Part shown: one piece after another, positions 17,506 to 26,263 of the stretch
How the letters are laid out: each line of letters opens with the position of its first letter
Position numbering within the stretch: the stretch's first letter is position 1
Origin: Occallatibacter gabretensis
GTDB lineage: Bacteria > Acidobacteriota > Terriglobia > Terriglobales > Acidobacteriaceae
Assembly: GCF_001449115.1 (NCBI RefSeq)
Contig: NZ_LAIJ01000009.1
Coordinates: 2,052,114 to 2,116,113 of the forward strand
Reading direction: 5' to 3'
DNA: 64,000 nucleotides
Position numbers and translations under genes: made by a program
Notes under the pieces: model-generated
The model's database searches: none
What the model was told of the DNA's origin: nothing
Seen by the model: only the letters and a program-made list of their open reading frames with translations

Positions 17506-19500
17506 CTACTCGGTTTCGGGACGGATGTACGGTTTCTGAAGGTACAGGCGAGCTTCGTTCAGGGCGCCCTGGGTGTTGTCGTTGGTCTGGACGGCGAGTC
17601 GGTACTGTTCTACGGCGCGGTCGCGCTGGCCGGTGAGATCGAAGATTTTGCCGATCTCGATGTGGCTCCAGACTTCGGTCCAGCGGGGCTCGTCGTCGCC
17701 GCGAAGGGCGTCACGGTAGGAGTTGATGGCGGACTGGTAGTTGTGCTGGGTGAGAAGAACTTCGCCGATGCGATAGCTTGCGAGCGAGCTTTGCGGGTTG
17801 GCTTCGAGGGCCTTCTGATACTCATTGAGGCCGCCGGTGAGGTCGCCTTGGGCGACGAGCTGCTGGCCTTTGAGAATAGCGATGCGGACCTGGAGATCGG
17901 GCGTCGATTTCAGGAGCCAGTTCTGCGGGTCGATGGTGATGCGGCGCGGGCGGCCAAAGGTGTCGACGACGTACTGCGATTCAGTACCGACGACATCGAC
18001 GCGCTTGATCTCTGTCTTGCCTTCGGTTTCAACGCGCAGCTCGACGGGCATGCGGAAGAGATCGAGATCCTGGTTGATTTCGCCGATGGTACGGAAGCCT
18101 TTGTTATTGCCGAGGCGATAGACGGCGTATTTGTTCACGAATGTGGGCGCGCCGGTGCCATCGACCCACTGGGCGAAGAACGGCGTGAGGTTCTGGCCGG
18201 TCTGGGCTTCACAGACTTTGGTTAAATCAGAGGCGCGGATACCCTGGTCGGTGTATTGCGAGAGAGTGCCTTTGAGCGCGGCGAGGAATGGCTTGTCGCC
18301 GACTTCCCAGCGGAGCATGTGGAAGATCATGGCGCCCTTCCACTGCGTCTGGGACTGAAATTCGGGCGAGAAAGGGCTGAGGCGGCCCGCGGTGGAGAGC
18401 GGTGTGATGTCGTAGGCGAGCGCACCGGCTGCGACGTCCTGGAGAGCGGTATGCATGGCGCCCTTGCCCTGCTCATCTTCGACGTACATCAGCTCGGCGT
18501 AGCTGCTCATGCCGTTGGTGATCCATGCATCGGAGAGGGTTTTGGGGCTGACCTCAGAACCCCACCACTGACGGGCGAGGGTGTTGGCGAGAAGACGGAT
18601 CCCGGATTTGTCGCCTGTGCGAGAACCCATGATGGCGGCAATCTCGGGGGCCCAGAAGGCCGGGAGCGTGTCATCGGGCAGCTCGACAACATTGATATGG
18701 GTCGTTTCTGGCTGGCCGAAGCTATCGGTGAAGAAGTTGAGTTCCTTGGCGGCGGTCTGGGCTAGCTGCTCGGCTGCGGAGCGATGGGAAACGGTGAGAT
18801 AGACCTTGATGGGGCCGGCGGTGGCGGGGTCGACGTAGCGGCCGGCGATGACGGTGCCGGGAAAGCCAGGTTTGTTCCAGTTGAAGTCGTATTGGTCGCC
18901 GGGCTTGCCATTCGCCAGGCTCGCGCTATGCGGGGAGCCGGTCTGGCCGCTGGCGAAGACGCGCATACCCTGCGGGACGCGGATGTGCATCTGCGCTGTG
19001 AAACGGTTGGTCATGTAGCCGGTGGAGGGGAACCAGCGGGAGGGATAGAAGAGGTAGGTGATGGGCTCCTGAATGGCTGCGAGCTTGAGGCCTTCAATGG
19101 GGCCGTCTTCATTGCCGGTGATGACGCCCTCGTACTCAAAGGTCCAGTGGGCGGGGACGCCGGAGGAGACTGGAGAGTTGGGCACGATGCGGACGGAACC
19201 ATCCGCTGTGCGCTCGCCGGTGAGGATCTTGCCGGAGTCGTCGGTGATCTTGGAGATTTTGAGGGCTGGATGGAAGCCGAAGTTGATGAGATCGGAGTTA
19301 TCCGGCGCTGTGAAGGTGACGGTGACCCTGGCCTGCAGGTGGTGCGTGGCGGGGTCGATCTCGGCGTCAATGGTGTAGGCGGAAACGGTGAGGGTGGGAC
19401 GCTCGATACGCTGGGCCGCAAGGAAATCGGTGGACAGCAGGATGAGAACGGCGAGGAGTGCGGAGAAGCGGCGGGAAGACGTGATGGTCGAGCTGGTCAT
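17506..19500 (-). CDS. M1-peptidase-like protein with TPR tail, zinc site lost (pseudo-enzyme)
   Basis: A 664-residue secreted protein. A signal peptide (FSALLAVLILLSTDFLAAQ) is followed by an M1 aminopeptidase N-like beta domain (residues 30-215), a catalytic-domain homolog (220-470) and C-terminal TPR-like repeats (550-640). Where active M1 enzymes have HEXXH in a HELAHQWWG block, this protein has NTLARQWWG (about residues 306-314). The downstream Glu ligand block reads DAWITNGMSSY, with Asn where the usual Glu stands. All zinc ligands and the catalytic Glu are therefore replaced while the fold markers remain. ATG 19500 has AAGGA upstream. It follows lpxB by 38 bp on the same strand. The role is probably scaffolding or binding. 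Confidence 0.85.
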   Translation of the reverse strand: MTSSTITSSRRFSALLAVLILLSTDFLAAQRIERPTLTVSAYTIDAEIDPATHHLQARVTVTFTAPDNSDLINFGFHPALKISKITDDSGKILTGERTADGSVRIVPNSPVSSGVPAHWTFEYEGVITGNEDGPIEGLKLAAIQEPITYLFYPSRWFPSTGYMTNRFTAQMHIRVPQGMRVFASGQTGSPHSASLANGKPGDQYDFNWNKPGFPGTVIAGRYVDPATAGPIKVYLTVSHRSAAEQLAQTAAKELNFFTDSFGQPETTHINVVELPDDTLPAFWAPEIAAIMGSRTGDKSGIRLLANTLARQWWGSEVSPKTLSDAWITNGMSSYAELMYVEDEQGKGAMHTALQDVAAGALAYDITPLSTAGRLSPFSPEFQSQTQWKGAMIFHMLRWEVGDKPFLAALKGTLSQYTDQGIRASDLTKVCEAQTGQNLTPFFAQWVDGTGAPTFVNKYAVYRLGNNKGFRTIGEINQDLDLFRMPVELRVETEGKTEIKRVDVVGTESQYVVDTFGRPRRITIDPQNWLLKSTPDLQVRIAILKGQQLVAQGDLTGGLNEYQKALEANPQSSLASYRIGEVLLTQHNYQSAINSYRDALRGDDEPRWTEVWSHIEIGKIFDLTGQRDRAVEQYRLAVQTNDNTQGALNEARLYLQKPYIRPETE

Positions 19501-19538
19501 TATTGGGATCCTTACGGCGCACAATCCTTGCGGGAATC

Positions 19539-20762
19539 TTAACTCTTTTGGGCGACAGCAGTGGCAGAGGGCGTAAGGGAGAGCTGTTGAAGGACGATTT
19601 CTGCGACGCGGTCGATGGCTGTCTGACCGTGAGGTGGATGAAGCATGCCCCGAAGAGCGGCTAGCCCCTGCATCATGGACGCTCGTTCGGGGCCATCGGA
19701 TAGCAAGGGACGTAACTCCGTCACGATATTGGACGCGGTGAAGTCGTTCTGGATGAGTTCGGGGACGAGACGCTTGCCGGCGATGAGGTTGGCCATAGCA
19801 ACGTGAGGGACAGTGACGACGCGCTTGGCGATGGCGTAGGTGAGCGGAGAAACACGGTAGACGACGACGAAGGGATTGCCGATGAGGGCGGCTTCTACGG
19901 TGGCTGTGCCGCTGGCGACGATAGCGGCGCGGGCGTGGAATAGAGCGGCGCGGGCGTCGGAGACGAGATGGACGGGCAGGCCGGGCGTATGTGCGGTGAT
20001 GATCTGGTGGACTTCTTCACGCTGAATGGCGGTTAGCGTGGGAGCGAGTGGGAGAAGGAATTCCGGCTCGGGGTACTGGAGGCCGAGGCGCGCGTTTTCG
20101 GCGTAATCGTCGTAGAGGAAGAAAGCGGCTTTGAGCATCTCGGGGAGATTGGCGCGGATTTCCTTGATGCGGCTGCCGGGAAGTAGGCCGATCCATTGCT
20201 TGGCGGGATCGAGGGTATTTTCGGCGGCGAACTTTTCTCTGGTTTCAGTTGGGAGCGGTAAATCCGCTAACGGGTGGCCTACGAATTCTGCGTTGACCTT
20301 GTGCTCGCGGTAGAAAGGTTCTTCGAAGGGAAAGATGACGAGCATCTTGTCGATGTATTTCTGGACGAGTTTGATGCGGTGCTTCTTCCAGGCCCAGAGC
20401 TGGGGGCTGACGAAGAAGATGACCGGGATGCCAAGGCGGTGGAATTCCTTGGCGAGGGCGAAGTGGATGTCGGGGAAGTCGATGAGGATAGCGAGGTCTG
20501 GTTTGCGGCGGCGGATGGATGCTTTGAGCTTGCGGAATTCGGCGTAGATGCGCGGCAGGTGGCGGACGATTTCCGTGATGCCCATGACGGCTACGTCTTC
20601 TGCGCGGACGATGCGGTCCAGGCCCGATTCCACCATGCGCGGGCCGCCCATGCCTATGAAGTTCAGTTTAGTAGGGGACTGCTTGCGGAGGGATTCCATG
20701 AGCATTGCACCGTAGTGTTCGCCGCTGGCTTCGCCTGCCGAGATGAAAAGCGTTGGGGGCAT
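19539..20762 (-). CDS. lpxB: lipid-A-disaccharide synthase
   Basis: The 407-residue sequence is LpxB along its full length, a GT19 enzyme. It joins UDP-2,3-diacylglucosamine and lipid X to make the lipid A disaccharide on the cytoplasmic face of the inner membrane. Marks include SAGEASGEHYGAMLME at the N-terminus, IGMGGPRM, LIDFPDIHFALA, VSPQLWAWKKHRI, GHPLAD, GLLPGSRIKEI and the C-terminal IVASGTATVEAALIGNPFVV. The ATG at 20762 is the natural start. It shares an upstream region with the divergent VOC gene and probably forms an operon with the M1-like gene downstream. Confidence 0.97.
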   Translation of the reverse strand: MPPTLFISAGEASGEHYGAMLMESLRKQSPTKLNFIGMGGPRMVESGLDRIVRAEDVAVMGITEIVRHLPRIYAEFRKLKASIRRRKPDLAILIDFPDIHFALAKEFHRLGIPVIFFVSPQLWAWKKHRIKLVQKYIDKMLVIFPFEEPFYREHKVNAEFVGHPLADLPLPTETREKFAAENTLDPAKQWIGLLPGSRIKEIRANLPEMLKAAFFLYDDYAENARLGLQYPEPEFLLPLAPTLTAIQREEVHQIITAHTPGLPVHLVSDARAALFHARAAIVASGTATVEAALIGNPFVVVYRVSPLTYAIAKRVVTVPHVAMANLIAGKRLVPELIQNDFTASNIVTELRPLLSDGPERASMMQGLAALRGMLHPPHGQTAIDRVAEIVLQQLSLTPSATAVAQKS

Positions 20763-20875
20763 GGTGCTTAGGTGATGATAGCGGAGCTGGTAAGAGGAAT
20801 GGTTGCGGAGGTCTTATTTATCGCTGGCAATGGCTGGGGGTAAAGTTGTTGGATCGGTATGGAGGTGGATGGGGT

Positions 20876-21280
20876 ATGACGGAGTGGTTTGCGCGCACTA
20901 TTTTTCATGTGAGAGATGTTGAGGCTTCGCTTCGGTTTTATGTGGATCAGCTTGGGTTTACGAGTCCCTGGCGGTATGACGAGGATGGAAAGGCGCGCGT
21001 GGCGCAGGTGGATCGGCAGGGGGCTGCGTTGATTCTTACGAGCACCTGGGCTGATACCTCGCCGGAGAAGGTTGGCAAAGGGCTGCTCTTTATTTCGCTG
21101 AATACGGAGCCGGAGACGCCTGAAGCCGGGATTGCTGCGATTGATGCGGTGCGCGCGGAGCTAGAGGCTAAGGGCGTTCCGGTGAAGGATGGTTCGTGGG
21201 GATATCGGTTGATTGTGGTGGATGATTTGGATGGGAATCAGATCTTGTTTAATTATCCGCATGAGGAAGTTAGTGGTTAG
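20876..21280 (+). CDS. VOC family (glyoxalase/bleomycin resistance-like) protein
   Basis: A 134-residue vicinal oxygen chelate protein with two beta-alpha-beta-beta-beta units. The first is FARTIFHVRDVEASLRFYV with LGFTSPWRYD; the second ends in VVDDLDGNQILFNYP. Metal-ligand positions would be His in the first unit and Glu/Asp or Asn near the end. Function within the superfamily (lyase, dioxygenase or drug binding) cannot be told. ATG 20876 has GGAGG at 20861-20865. The frame continues upstream across the lpxB start but is not natural there. Confidence 0.85.
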   Translation: MTEWFARTIFHVRDVEASLRFYVDQLGFTSPWRYDEDGKARVAQVDRQGAALILTSTWADTSPEKVGKGLLFISLNTEPETPEAGIAAIDAVRAELEAKGVPVKDGSWGYRLIVVDDLDGNQILFNYPHEEVSG

Positions 21281-21423
21281 TGGTTCGGAAAAGCTGGTTC
21301 TTCGCTTCCGCTAAAGAAAGGCTTCGTTCAGGACGGCACGGTCTGCTTCCCAGGTCCGAACACACGGAGCTGGGGCACCGAAGGCCGTGCTGAATTAACG
21401 AAAGGCAAAAGCAAGAACAACCA

Positions 21424-21476
21424 CAGGTCCTTCGACTCGTTTGGCGCGGGCGCGCCAAATTTCGCTCAGGATGACA
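21424..21476. repeat. AGGTCCTTCG...CTCAGGATGACA dispersed repeat, copy 1
   Basis: The element has the ends AGGTCCTTCGACTCG and TTCGCTCAGGATGACAG, with a perfect palindrome inside (TTTGGCGCG-GG-CGCGCCAAA at 21440-21459). Related copies are at 23274-23360 and 28753-28798. It lies between the convergent VOC and DAHP synthase genes; no coding sequence is seen in 21281-21495. Confidence 0.6.
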
Positions 21477-21495
21477 GCTTGATTCATCGATCTAG

Positions 21496-22608
21496 CTATT
21501 TTGCGAGGGCTGAGGCGGTGGTGTCGGCGGGCTGAAGCTGGGTGGCGGTGCGGCGGGAGCGGACTGCGGCTGCTAGCTCGGTGAGCATGCCGTGGGTGGT
21601 GGGCCAGTCGACGCAGCCGTCGGTGATACTTTGGCCGTAGACGAGATCACTGAGGGGCTTGCCGGCGATGAGCTTCTGGGTGCCTGCGACCAGATTGCTT
21701 TCGATCATGACGCCGAGGATGTCTCGGTTTCCTGCGGAAACCTGTTCGGCGATCTCATGGCAGACGATGGGCTGGCGGTTGTAGTCCTTGCTGCTGTTGG
21801 CGTGGCTGCAGTCGATCATGATGCGCGGGTCGAGACCGGCGGCGATCATGCGGCGGCTGACTTCATTGACACTGGCGGCGTCGTAGTTAGTAGTATTGCG
21901 GCCGCCGCGCAGGATGATGTGCGTGTCTCGGTTGCCGGTGGTGCGGAAGATGGCGGACTGGCCGTTCTTGGTGTGCCCAAGGAAAGTGTGCGAGATGGCG
22001 GCGGAGAGAAGCGCGTCAATGGCGATCTGGACATTGCCGGAGGTGCCGTTTTTGAAGCCGACGGGGCAGGAGATGCCGCTGACCAGCTCGCGGTGGCCCT
22101 GGCTTTCGGTGGTGCGGGCTCCGATGGCTCCCCAGGCGACGAGGCCGGCGAGGTACTGCGGCGAGATCATGTCGAGAAATTCGGTGCCGGATGGGACGCC
22201 CATCTCGTTGAGATCGAGGAGCAGATTGCGGGCAAGGCGCAGGCCGTCGTTAATCTGGAAGGATTCGTTGAGAAACGGGTCGTTGATGAGACCCTTCCAG
22301 CCGACGGTGGTGCGGGGCTTCTCAAAGTAGACGCGCATGACGATGCGGAGATCGCGTCCGAATTCCTTGATGGCGTTTTGCAGGAGACCGGCGTACTCGA
22401 CGGCGGCCTTGGTGTCATGGATGGAACAGGGACCGACGAGAACCAGCAGGCGCGAATCGCGCTTGGCGAGGATCTGCGTGATGTCGATGCGGGAATTGAA
22501 GATGGTGGCGGCGGCGTTTTCCGAGACCGACCGCTCTTCCTCGAGGAAAATCGGGGGTAGGACTACTTTGTTGGAGAGAATCCGGAGGTCTTCAATTAGC
22601 GGCTGCAT
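21496..22608 (-). CDS. 3-deoxy-7-phosphoheptulonate synthase, class I
   Basis: A 370-residue type I DAHP synthase (AroF/AroG/AroH family). It condenses phosphoenolpyruvate and erythrose 4-phosphate in the first step of aromatic amino acid synthesis. Marks include LLVLVGPCSIHD, VMRVYFEKPRTTVGWKG, WGAIGARTTESQGHRELVSG, PVGFKNGT, RGGRNTTNYD, IDCSHANSSKDY and SITDGCVDW. ATG 22608 is chosen; the frame runs to 22668 but those residues are not part of the family. It stands alone, so the isozyme type and feedback inhibitor cannot be assigned. Confidence 0.96.
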   Translation of the reverse strand: MQPLIEDLRILSNKVVLPPIFLEEERSVSENAAATIFNSRIDITQILAKRDSRLLVLVGPCSIHDTKAAVEYAGLLQNAIKEFGRDLRIVMRVYFEKPRTTVGWKGLINDPFLNESFQINDGLRLARNLLLDLNEMGVPSGTEFLDMISPQYLAGLVAWGAIGARTTESQGHRELVSGISCPVGFKNGTSGNVQIAIDALLSAAISHTFLGHTKNGQSAIFRTTGNRDTHIILRGGRNTTNYDAASVNEVSRRMIAAGLDPRIMIDCSHANSSKDYNRQPIVCHEIAEQVSAGNRDILGVMIESNLVAGTQKLIAGKPLSDLVYGQSITDGCVDWPTTHGMLTELAAAVRSRRTATQLQPADTTASALAK

Positions 22609-23408
22609 GGCGCAAGTTCCTGACTCTAATGTACCAGTAATCGAGGGCGGCACGGGGCCTGGAAGCACTGCCGGGCAGCCAAAGAACAGCGGTTCTTCGT
22701 TCGCCGGGGTGATGAGGCGAGGAATTCACATTTGCTGACTCCCTTGCCCGGATACAGATTTACAGAACCTGTGGGGAAGAATGGAGATGCGAAGATGTTA
22801 TCCATTTATTTTTCATAGGTTTAAGCTCCTGCGAGACTTACAGATTTACAGAATTACAGATTCTGTGAGGAGCGAAAATCATGCATGTTCTGTTTGATTG
22901 ATTCTGTAAGTTGTTTATATTCATGTATTTAATGGAGATTTTTCGCGGATATAAGGGTGCGAAAATGCAGTCAAAATGCGGTGAAAATGGCAATTCTTGA
23001 ACTCCAATTCATGCGGAGATGCTCGCTGGGAGATCATTTTCGGCTGAAAAAATACGAAGGCCCGGTTCTTGAAGACCGGGCCTTTTTGACTTCAGAAAAG
23101 AGTATGGCACAGATGACGGTAATTTTGTGCAAACTATCTTTTGGCGTTTTGCACGAAAGGACAATGGACGAAAGTAATGTGTTGCTGAGGGACAAGGGAG
23201 CAGGGACAAGACAAAGGCGGCAAGTTGGCGCTGCGCGTGGCGAGTTGGCGGGTTAGCGGAAAGGCAACAGCAGGTCCTTCGCTTTCCACCCCAGCAAGCG
23301 AAGATCGCTTGCCGGGGCCCCGGCTCTCCGCCTGAAAGACGGCTACGGTCACGATGACGGTCGTTGCCGGGTGTGGGGACGATTCTGCTTGGGATGACAG
23401 CCGGATTT
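22609..23408. other. 800-bp non-coding region with repeats, hairpins and a terminator
   Basis: No convincing protein frame is present. It contains two ACAGATTTACAGAA units (near 22755 and 22841), a 9-base inverted pair TTACAGAAT/ATTCTGTAA (22848-22856 and 22901-22909), an AT-rich stretch with possible promoter sequence near 22895-22935, and a strong hairpin at 23057-23087. It ends with AGGGACAA units (23186-23218) and a copy of the AGGTCCTTCG repeat (23274-23360). A small RNA ending at the hairpin is possible. Confidence 0.45.
23057..23087 (+). terminator. strong intrinsic terminator in a gene-free region
   Basis: Arms AAGGCCCGGT and ACCGGGCCTT with an eight-base loop are followed by TTT on the plus strand. 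On the minus strand the mirror hairpin is followed by a slightly more distant TATTTTTTC, so it could also serve the minus-strand DUF1684 gene 320 bp upstream. No plus-strand gene precedes it. Confidence 0.72.
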
Positions 23409-24347
23409 CTAGTGGGAGTAGCGCTGCTCGCCGGCCTCAATGGGGATAGTGAGGCGGTTTTGCGGAGGCGGGAGCGGGCAGGTGGCGTAGGGGGTGTAGG
23501 CGCAGGGCGGGTTGTAGAGCTGGTTGAAGTCGAGGATGAGGGTTCCGGGCTTGTCGAGGCCGTGATCGGGGAATGGGGTGCGGAGGAAACGCGCGGCTTC
23601 GTAGGTGGTGGTCTTGCTGGTGTCGTCGCGGAGGATGAAGAAAAGAGTGGAGTCGTGCGGGTCTTCAATGACGGGCTCGAGACGAAGGGTTTTGCCGTTG
23701 AGGGTGAATTCAGCGAGGCCGGGCGCGGGCAGGTTGAGCGTGGTGCCGATGATGGTGGGGATCTTTTCGGTGTGCCCAGGCGGATAGGGGATCCATTTGG
23801 CTTCGACGGCGTAGTTGAGGTCCGGAGCGTACCAGTGGAGGCCGTTGAAGCCAGTACGGGCGGGCGAGTTGGCGTCCTTGATGCGAAGGGCGTAGCGGTC
23901 GCCTCGCGCGAGGACAACCATGGTGATTCCGTGCCAGGTCATGGTGGAGGGGTTATCGCCGTCGGTCGTGAGCTGGCCTTCGCGGGCCGGTTTGCCGTTG
24001 ATCTGAAAATCGGCGGGGAACCCGGTGGGGTAGGAGAGAAGCTGAATGGTTTTGCCGGAGACAGTGAGGATGCCGAAGTGCTCCGGGGCCTGAGCTTTGA
24101 TGGGGACGGAATTGTCGGCTGCGGCGCCGAAGCTGTTGCCGCCGGATTTAAGCCATTCGAGGCCGATGAGCGTGAGCCAGCCGTCGGGCGCGGAGAGCTC
24201 TTTGTCGCGTTGCGCGCGCCAGACGGCGATGCGCTGCTTCCATTGGGCGGAGGCGTCGGCGGCGGTTTTGGGCGCGGCGGAGGTCTGCGCGAATGCTGCG
24301 GCGGTGGAAGCGAGGAGGGTAACGGCCAGGATTGAGCGCTTTAGCAT
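23409..24347 (-). CDS. DUF1684 domain-containing secreted protein
   Basis: A 312-residue protein with a signal peptide (MLKRSILAVTLLASTAAAFA) and one DUF1684 domain over most of the mature part. Typical marks are WRAQRDKELSAPDGWLTLIG, GLEWLKSGGNSFG, NGLHWYAPDLNY and the C-terminal DFNQLYNPPCAYTPYATCPL with PPPQNRLTIPI. DUF1684 proteins are secreted and their activity is unknown. It lies 58 bp downstream of the VWFA gene on the same strand and may be co-transcribed with it. ATG 24347 is the natural start. Confidence 0.9.
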   Translation of the reverse strand: MLKRSILAVTLLASTAAAFAQTSAAPKTAADASAQWKQRIAVWRAQRDKELSAPDGWLTLIGLEWLKSGGNSFGAAADNSVPIKAQAPEHFGILTVSGKTIQLLSYPTGFPADFQINGKPAREGQLTTDGDNPSTMTWHGITMVVLARGDRYALRIKDANSPARTGFNGLHWYAPDLNYAVEAKWIPYPPGHTEKIPTIIGTTLNLPAPGLAEFTLNGKTLRLEPVIEDPHDSTLFFILRDDTSKTTTYEAARFLRTPFPDHGLDKPGTLILDFNQLYNPPCAYTPYATCPLPPPQNRLTIPIEAGEQRYSH

Positions 24348-24369
24348 GGCGTTTCTATTATGACGCTTT

Positions 24370-24404
24370 AAGCGGTACGGCGCAGGCCGGGAAGACGCAC
24401 AAGT
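24370..24404 (-). pseudogene. possible relic of an acyltransferase 3' end
   Basis: Read on the minus strand, this gap encodes KLVRLPGLRRTA then a stop. It matches the last codons of the acyltransferase gene at 26264 (LVRLPGLRRIV then stop), with about 20 nearly identical bases. It could be the leftover of a deleted tandem copy, but it is very short and may be chance or recombination. Confidence 0.3.
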
Positions 24405-26192
24405 TTATTTGCCGGCCTGGTGCGGCGGGGCGACATTGAGAGGGATTTCGATGGAACCGGAGCGATTGCCGCTTTCGTCCACGATGGCGGCGCGGAGGAA
24501 GACGTAGCCGCTGGGGAGATCGATCTCCTGATGAAACTGGAGGCCGGAGGCAAGGTATTTCTGGTACTGCGCGGGATCGAGGGCGATGTCACCGCCGTCT
24601 TTGGCCTGATTGAGTAGCTTTCCGGCGGTGTCATAGGCGACGAGCACGAGCGAGAAGGCACCTTTGCGTGAGCCGTCCGCCTGCTGCGTGAAAGGGATGC
24701 CGTGGAGATCGACCGTCCAGTTGATGCTGTAGGGCGTGGTGGCGGCGTTGGCGGCGGGTTGGGCGTCTTCTTTGGGTGTGGCGCGGAGCTTGAAGAGGAT
24801 TTGTGTCGATGAGGGTGCGCCGTGGAGCAGGGCGAAGGAGACTTCTGTTGGAGCGGGCATTCTGGCGGTAGATGGCAGCCTGGTGGGGTCTTCTGCGAAA
24901 TAGCCGCGGCGGTAATCGAGGCGCGCTTTGGGGGAATCGACTTTGATGGCGATCTTGCGGAATTTGCCGTCGTAGGAGGTGTTGGTGGGGGCGTAGGCGA
25001 TGGTGTAGTAGTGCGCGCCGAGCTGCTGTACGGAGCGGATGGCTGCGCCGAGATCGGTACTGGAATAGAAGGCACGGCCGCCGGTCTGGTCGGCGATGAC
25101 GTTCATGGTTTCGTGGGCGCTGATTTCGTCATCGGCAGGGGTAGAAGCCCGCTCGAGAACGCCATTGGGGTCAGTGGGGGAGTTGTGCGGCGCACCATTC
25201 AACTGACGATCCACGTCAAAGTGGCTGTTCACGGATGGTCCGCCGGCGAGGACGGGGTAGATGGCTGCGCGAGCTTGATCCAGCATTTTGCTGGCAGCGG
25301 TCACTTTGTCGGAGTAATTGCGTGCGTCGGAGATGCTGGTGCTCAGTGTTGCCTGCCCTTGCCGGATTGTGTCCTGGGTGGTGACCGCGAGCGGAAAAGA
25401 GCCGGAAAACCAGATGACACTTTTGCGGCCCGGTAAGGCGCCAAGGTAGGTGGCAAGGCTGCCAAAGGTTGCGAGCGTTAACTCCATGCGGGCATCGGCG
25501 CGATAGGACCCTTCATTCGCCACATAATTTGCCTGCAGGCCCTGGGCTTCTGCCGCTATGCCGCTGCTGCCACCGCCGCCGAAGTTGGGCTTGGGGATGG
25601 AATCGGCGTAAGAGTCGTGGCCGGGATCATCCGTGAGGCGGGATTGCTTGGGCTTGGCATCAAGCTGTTTCAGCGCGGCGGTGAGGACGGCGGGATCTGT
25701 GTTGAAGCCCTGGACCATGCTGAGGTGTTCGTTGAGGGCGAAGATGGCGATCTGAATTCCCGGCGGGATCTGGTGGAGGTATTGGAGCATTGCGAGGCGC
25801 ACCTTTGCCTGGTCGGCTAAGGGCGTATTGAGGGAGTCCATGAGCAGGATAAGAAGCGGACCGCGGGCGGGTGCTGATTGGAAGTTGGAGTAGACGTTGG
25901 GTGGGAGCTGGAGAGGCGCGGGTGGTGCGGGTGTGTTGGCTACGGGTGCGTCGTTGTGTTCCTCGAAGAATGCGATGGTTTGTGGCGCGCTGTTTTCGGT
26001 GATATGGAATTGATCTTTTGTAAGGCCCTGGATGGGCTGGCCGTTTTTGTCGGTGACGACGATGTCTACGAGGACATTGTTGACGGTCTGTTTGAGGATG
26101 GTTTGATTGTCAGGTGATGGGGGAGGCGCTTGGGCAGTGGAGAGCGAGGCAGCGACTAAGAAAGGAATGAGCGAGCCTGAGTGTTTCCGCAT
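24405..26192 (-). CDS. VWFA-related acidobacterial domain protein
   Basis: A 595-residue secreted protein of the VWFA-related acidobacterial domain family (TIGR03436). A signal peptide (SLIPFLVAASLSTAQA) is followed by the family opening VNNVLVDIVVTDKNGQPIQG. The von Willebrand A core comes next, with LLILLMDSLNTPLADQ in place of the metal-site DxSxS, and later GRKSVIWFSGSFPL and ADQTGGRAFYSSTDLG. The C-terminal third is beta-rich (VDLHGIPFTQQADGS). The protein is exported and likely binds partner proteins; the role is unknown. Its stop is 58 bp before the DUF1684 start. Confidence 0.93.
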   Translation of the reverse strand: MRKHSGSLIPFLVAASLSTAQAPPPSPDNQTILKQTVNNVLVDIVVTDKNGQPIQGLTKDQFHITENSAPQTIAFFEEHNDAPVANTPAPPAPLQLPPNVYSNFQSAPARGPLLILLMDSLNTPLADQAKVRLAMLQYLHQIPPGIQIAIFALNEHLSMVQGFNTDPAVLTAALKQLDAKPKQSRLTDDPGHDSYADSIPKPNFGGGGSSGIAAEAQGLQANYVANEGSYRADARMELTLATFGSLATYLGALPGRKSVIWFSGSFPLAVTTQDTIRQGQATLSTSISDARNYSDKVTAASKMLDQARAAIYPVLAGGPSVNSHFDVDRQLNGAPHNSPTDPNGVLERASTPADDEISAHETMNVIADQTGGRAFYSSTDLGAAIRSVQQLGAHYYTIAYAPTNTSYDGKFRKIAIKVDSPKARLDYRRGYFAEDPTRLPSTARMPAPTEVSFALLHGAPSSTQILFKLRATPKEDAQPAANAATTPYSINWTVDLHGIPFTQQADGSRKGAFSLVLVAYDTAGKLLNQAKDGGDIALDPAQYQKYLASGLQFHQEIDLPSGYVFLRAAIVDESGNRSGSIEIPLNVAPPHQAGK

Positions 26193-26263
26193 GAGTGAGA
26201 ACAGCCTTCCGGACTCAAGAGATTGCCGGCTTCCATTATGACGTCAAAGAGCAACTACAAGTT

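Noticed and set aside
17473-18225. Plus-strand 250-codon open frame inside the M1-like gene
   Set aside because: It lies wholly opposite a well-supported gene and has Val/Asp/Gly-rich shadow composition.
21592-22560. Plus-strand 322-codon open frame opposite DAHP synthase
   Set aside because: It is antisense to a firmly identified enzyme, with shadow composition and no domain.
22957-23256. Plus-strand 99-codon frame in the non-coding region
   Set aside because: It runs through the terminator hairpin and repeat arrays and has no family features.
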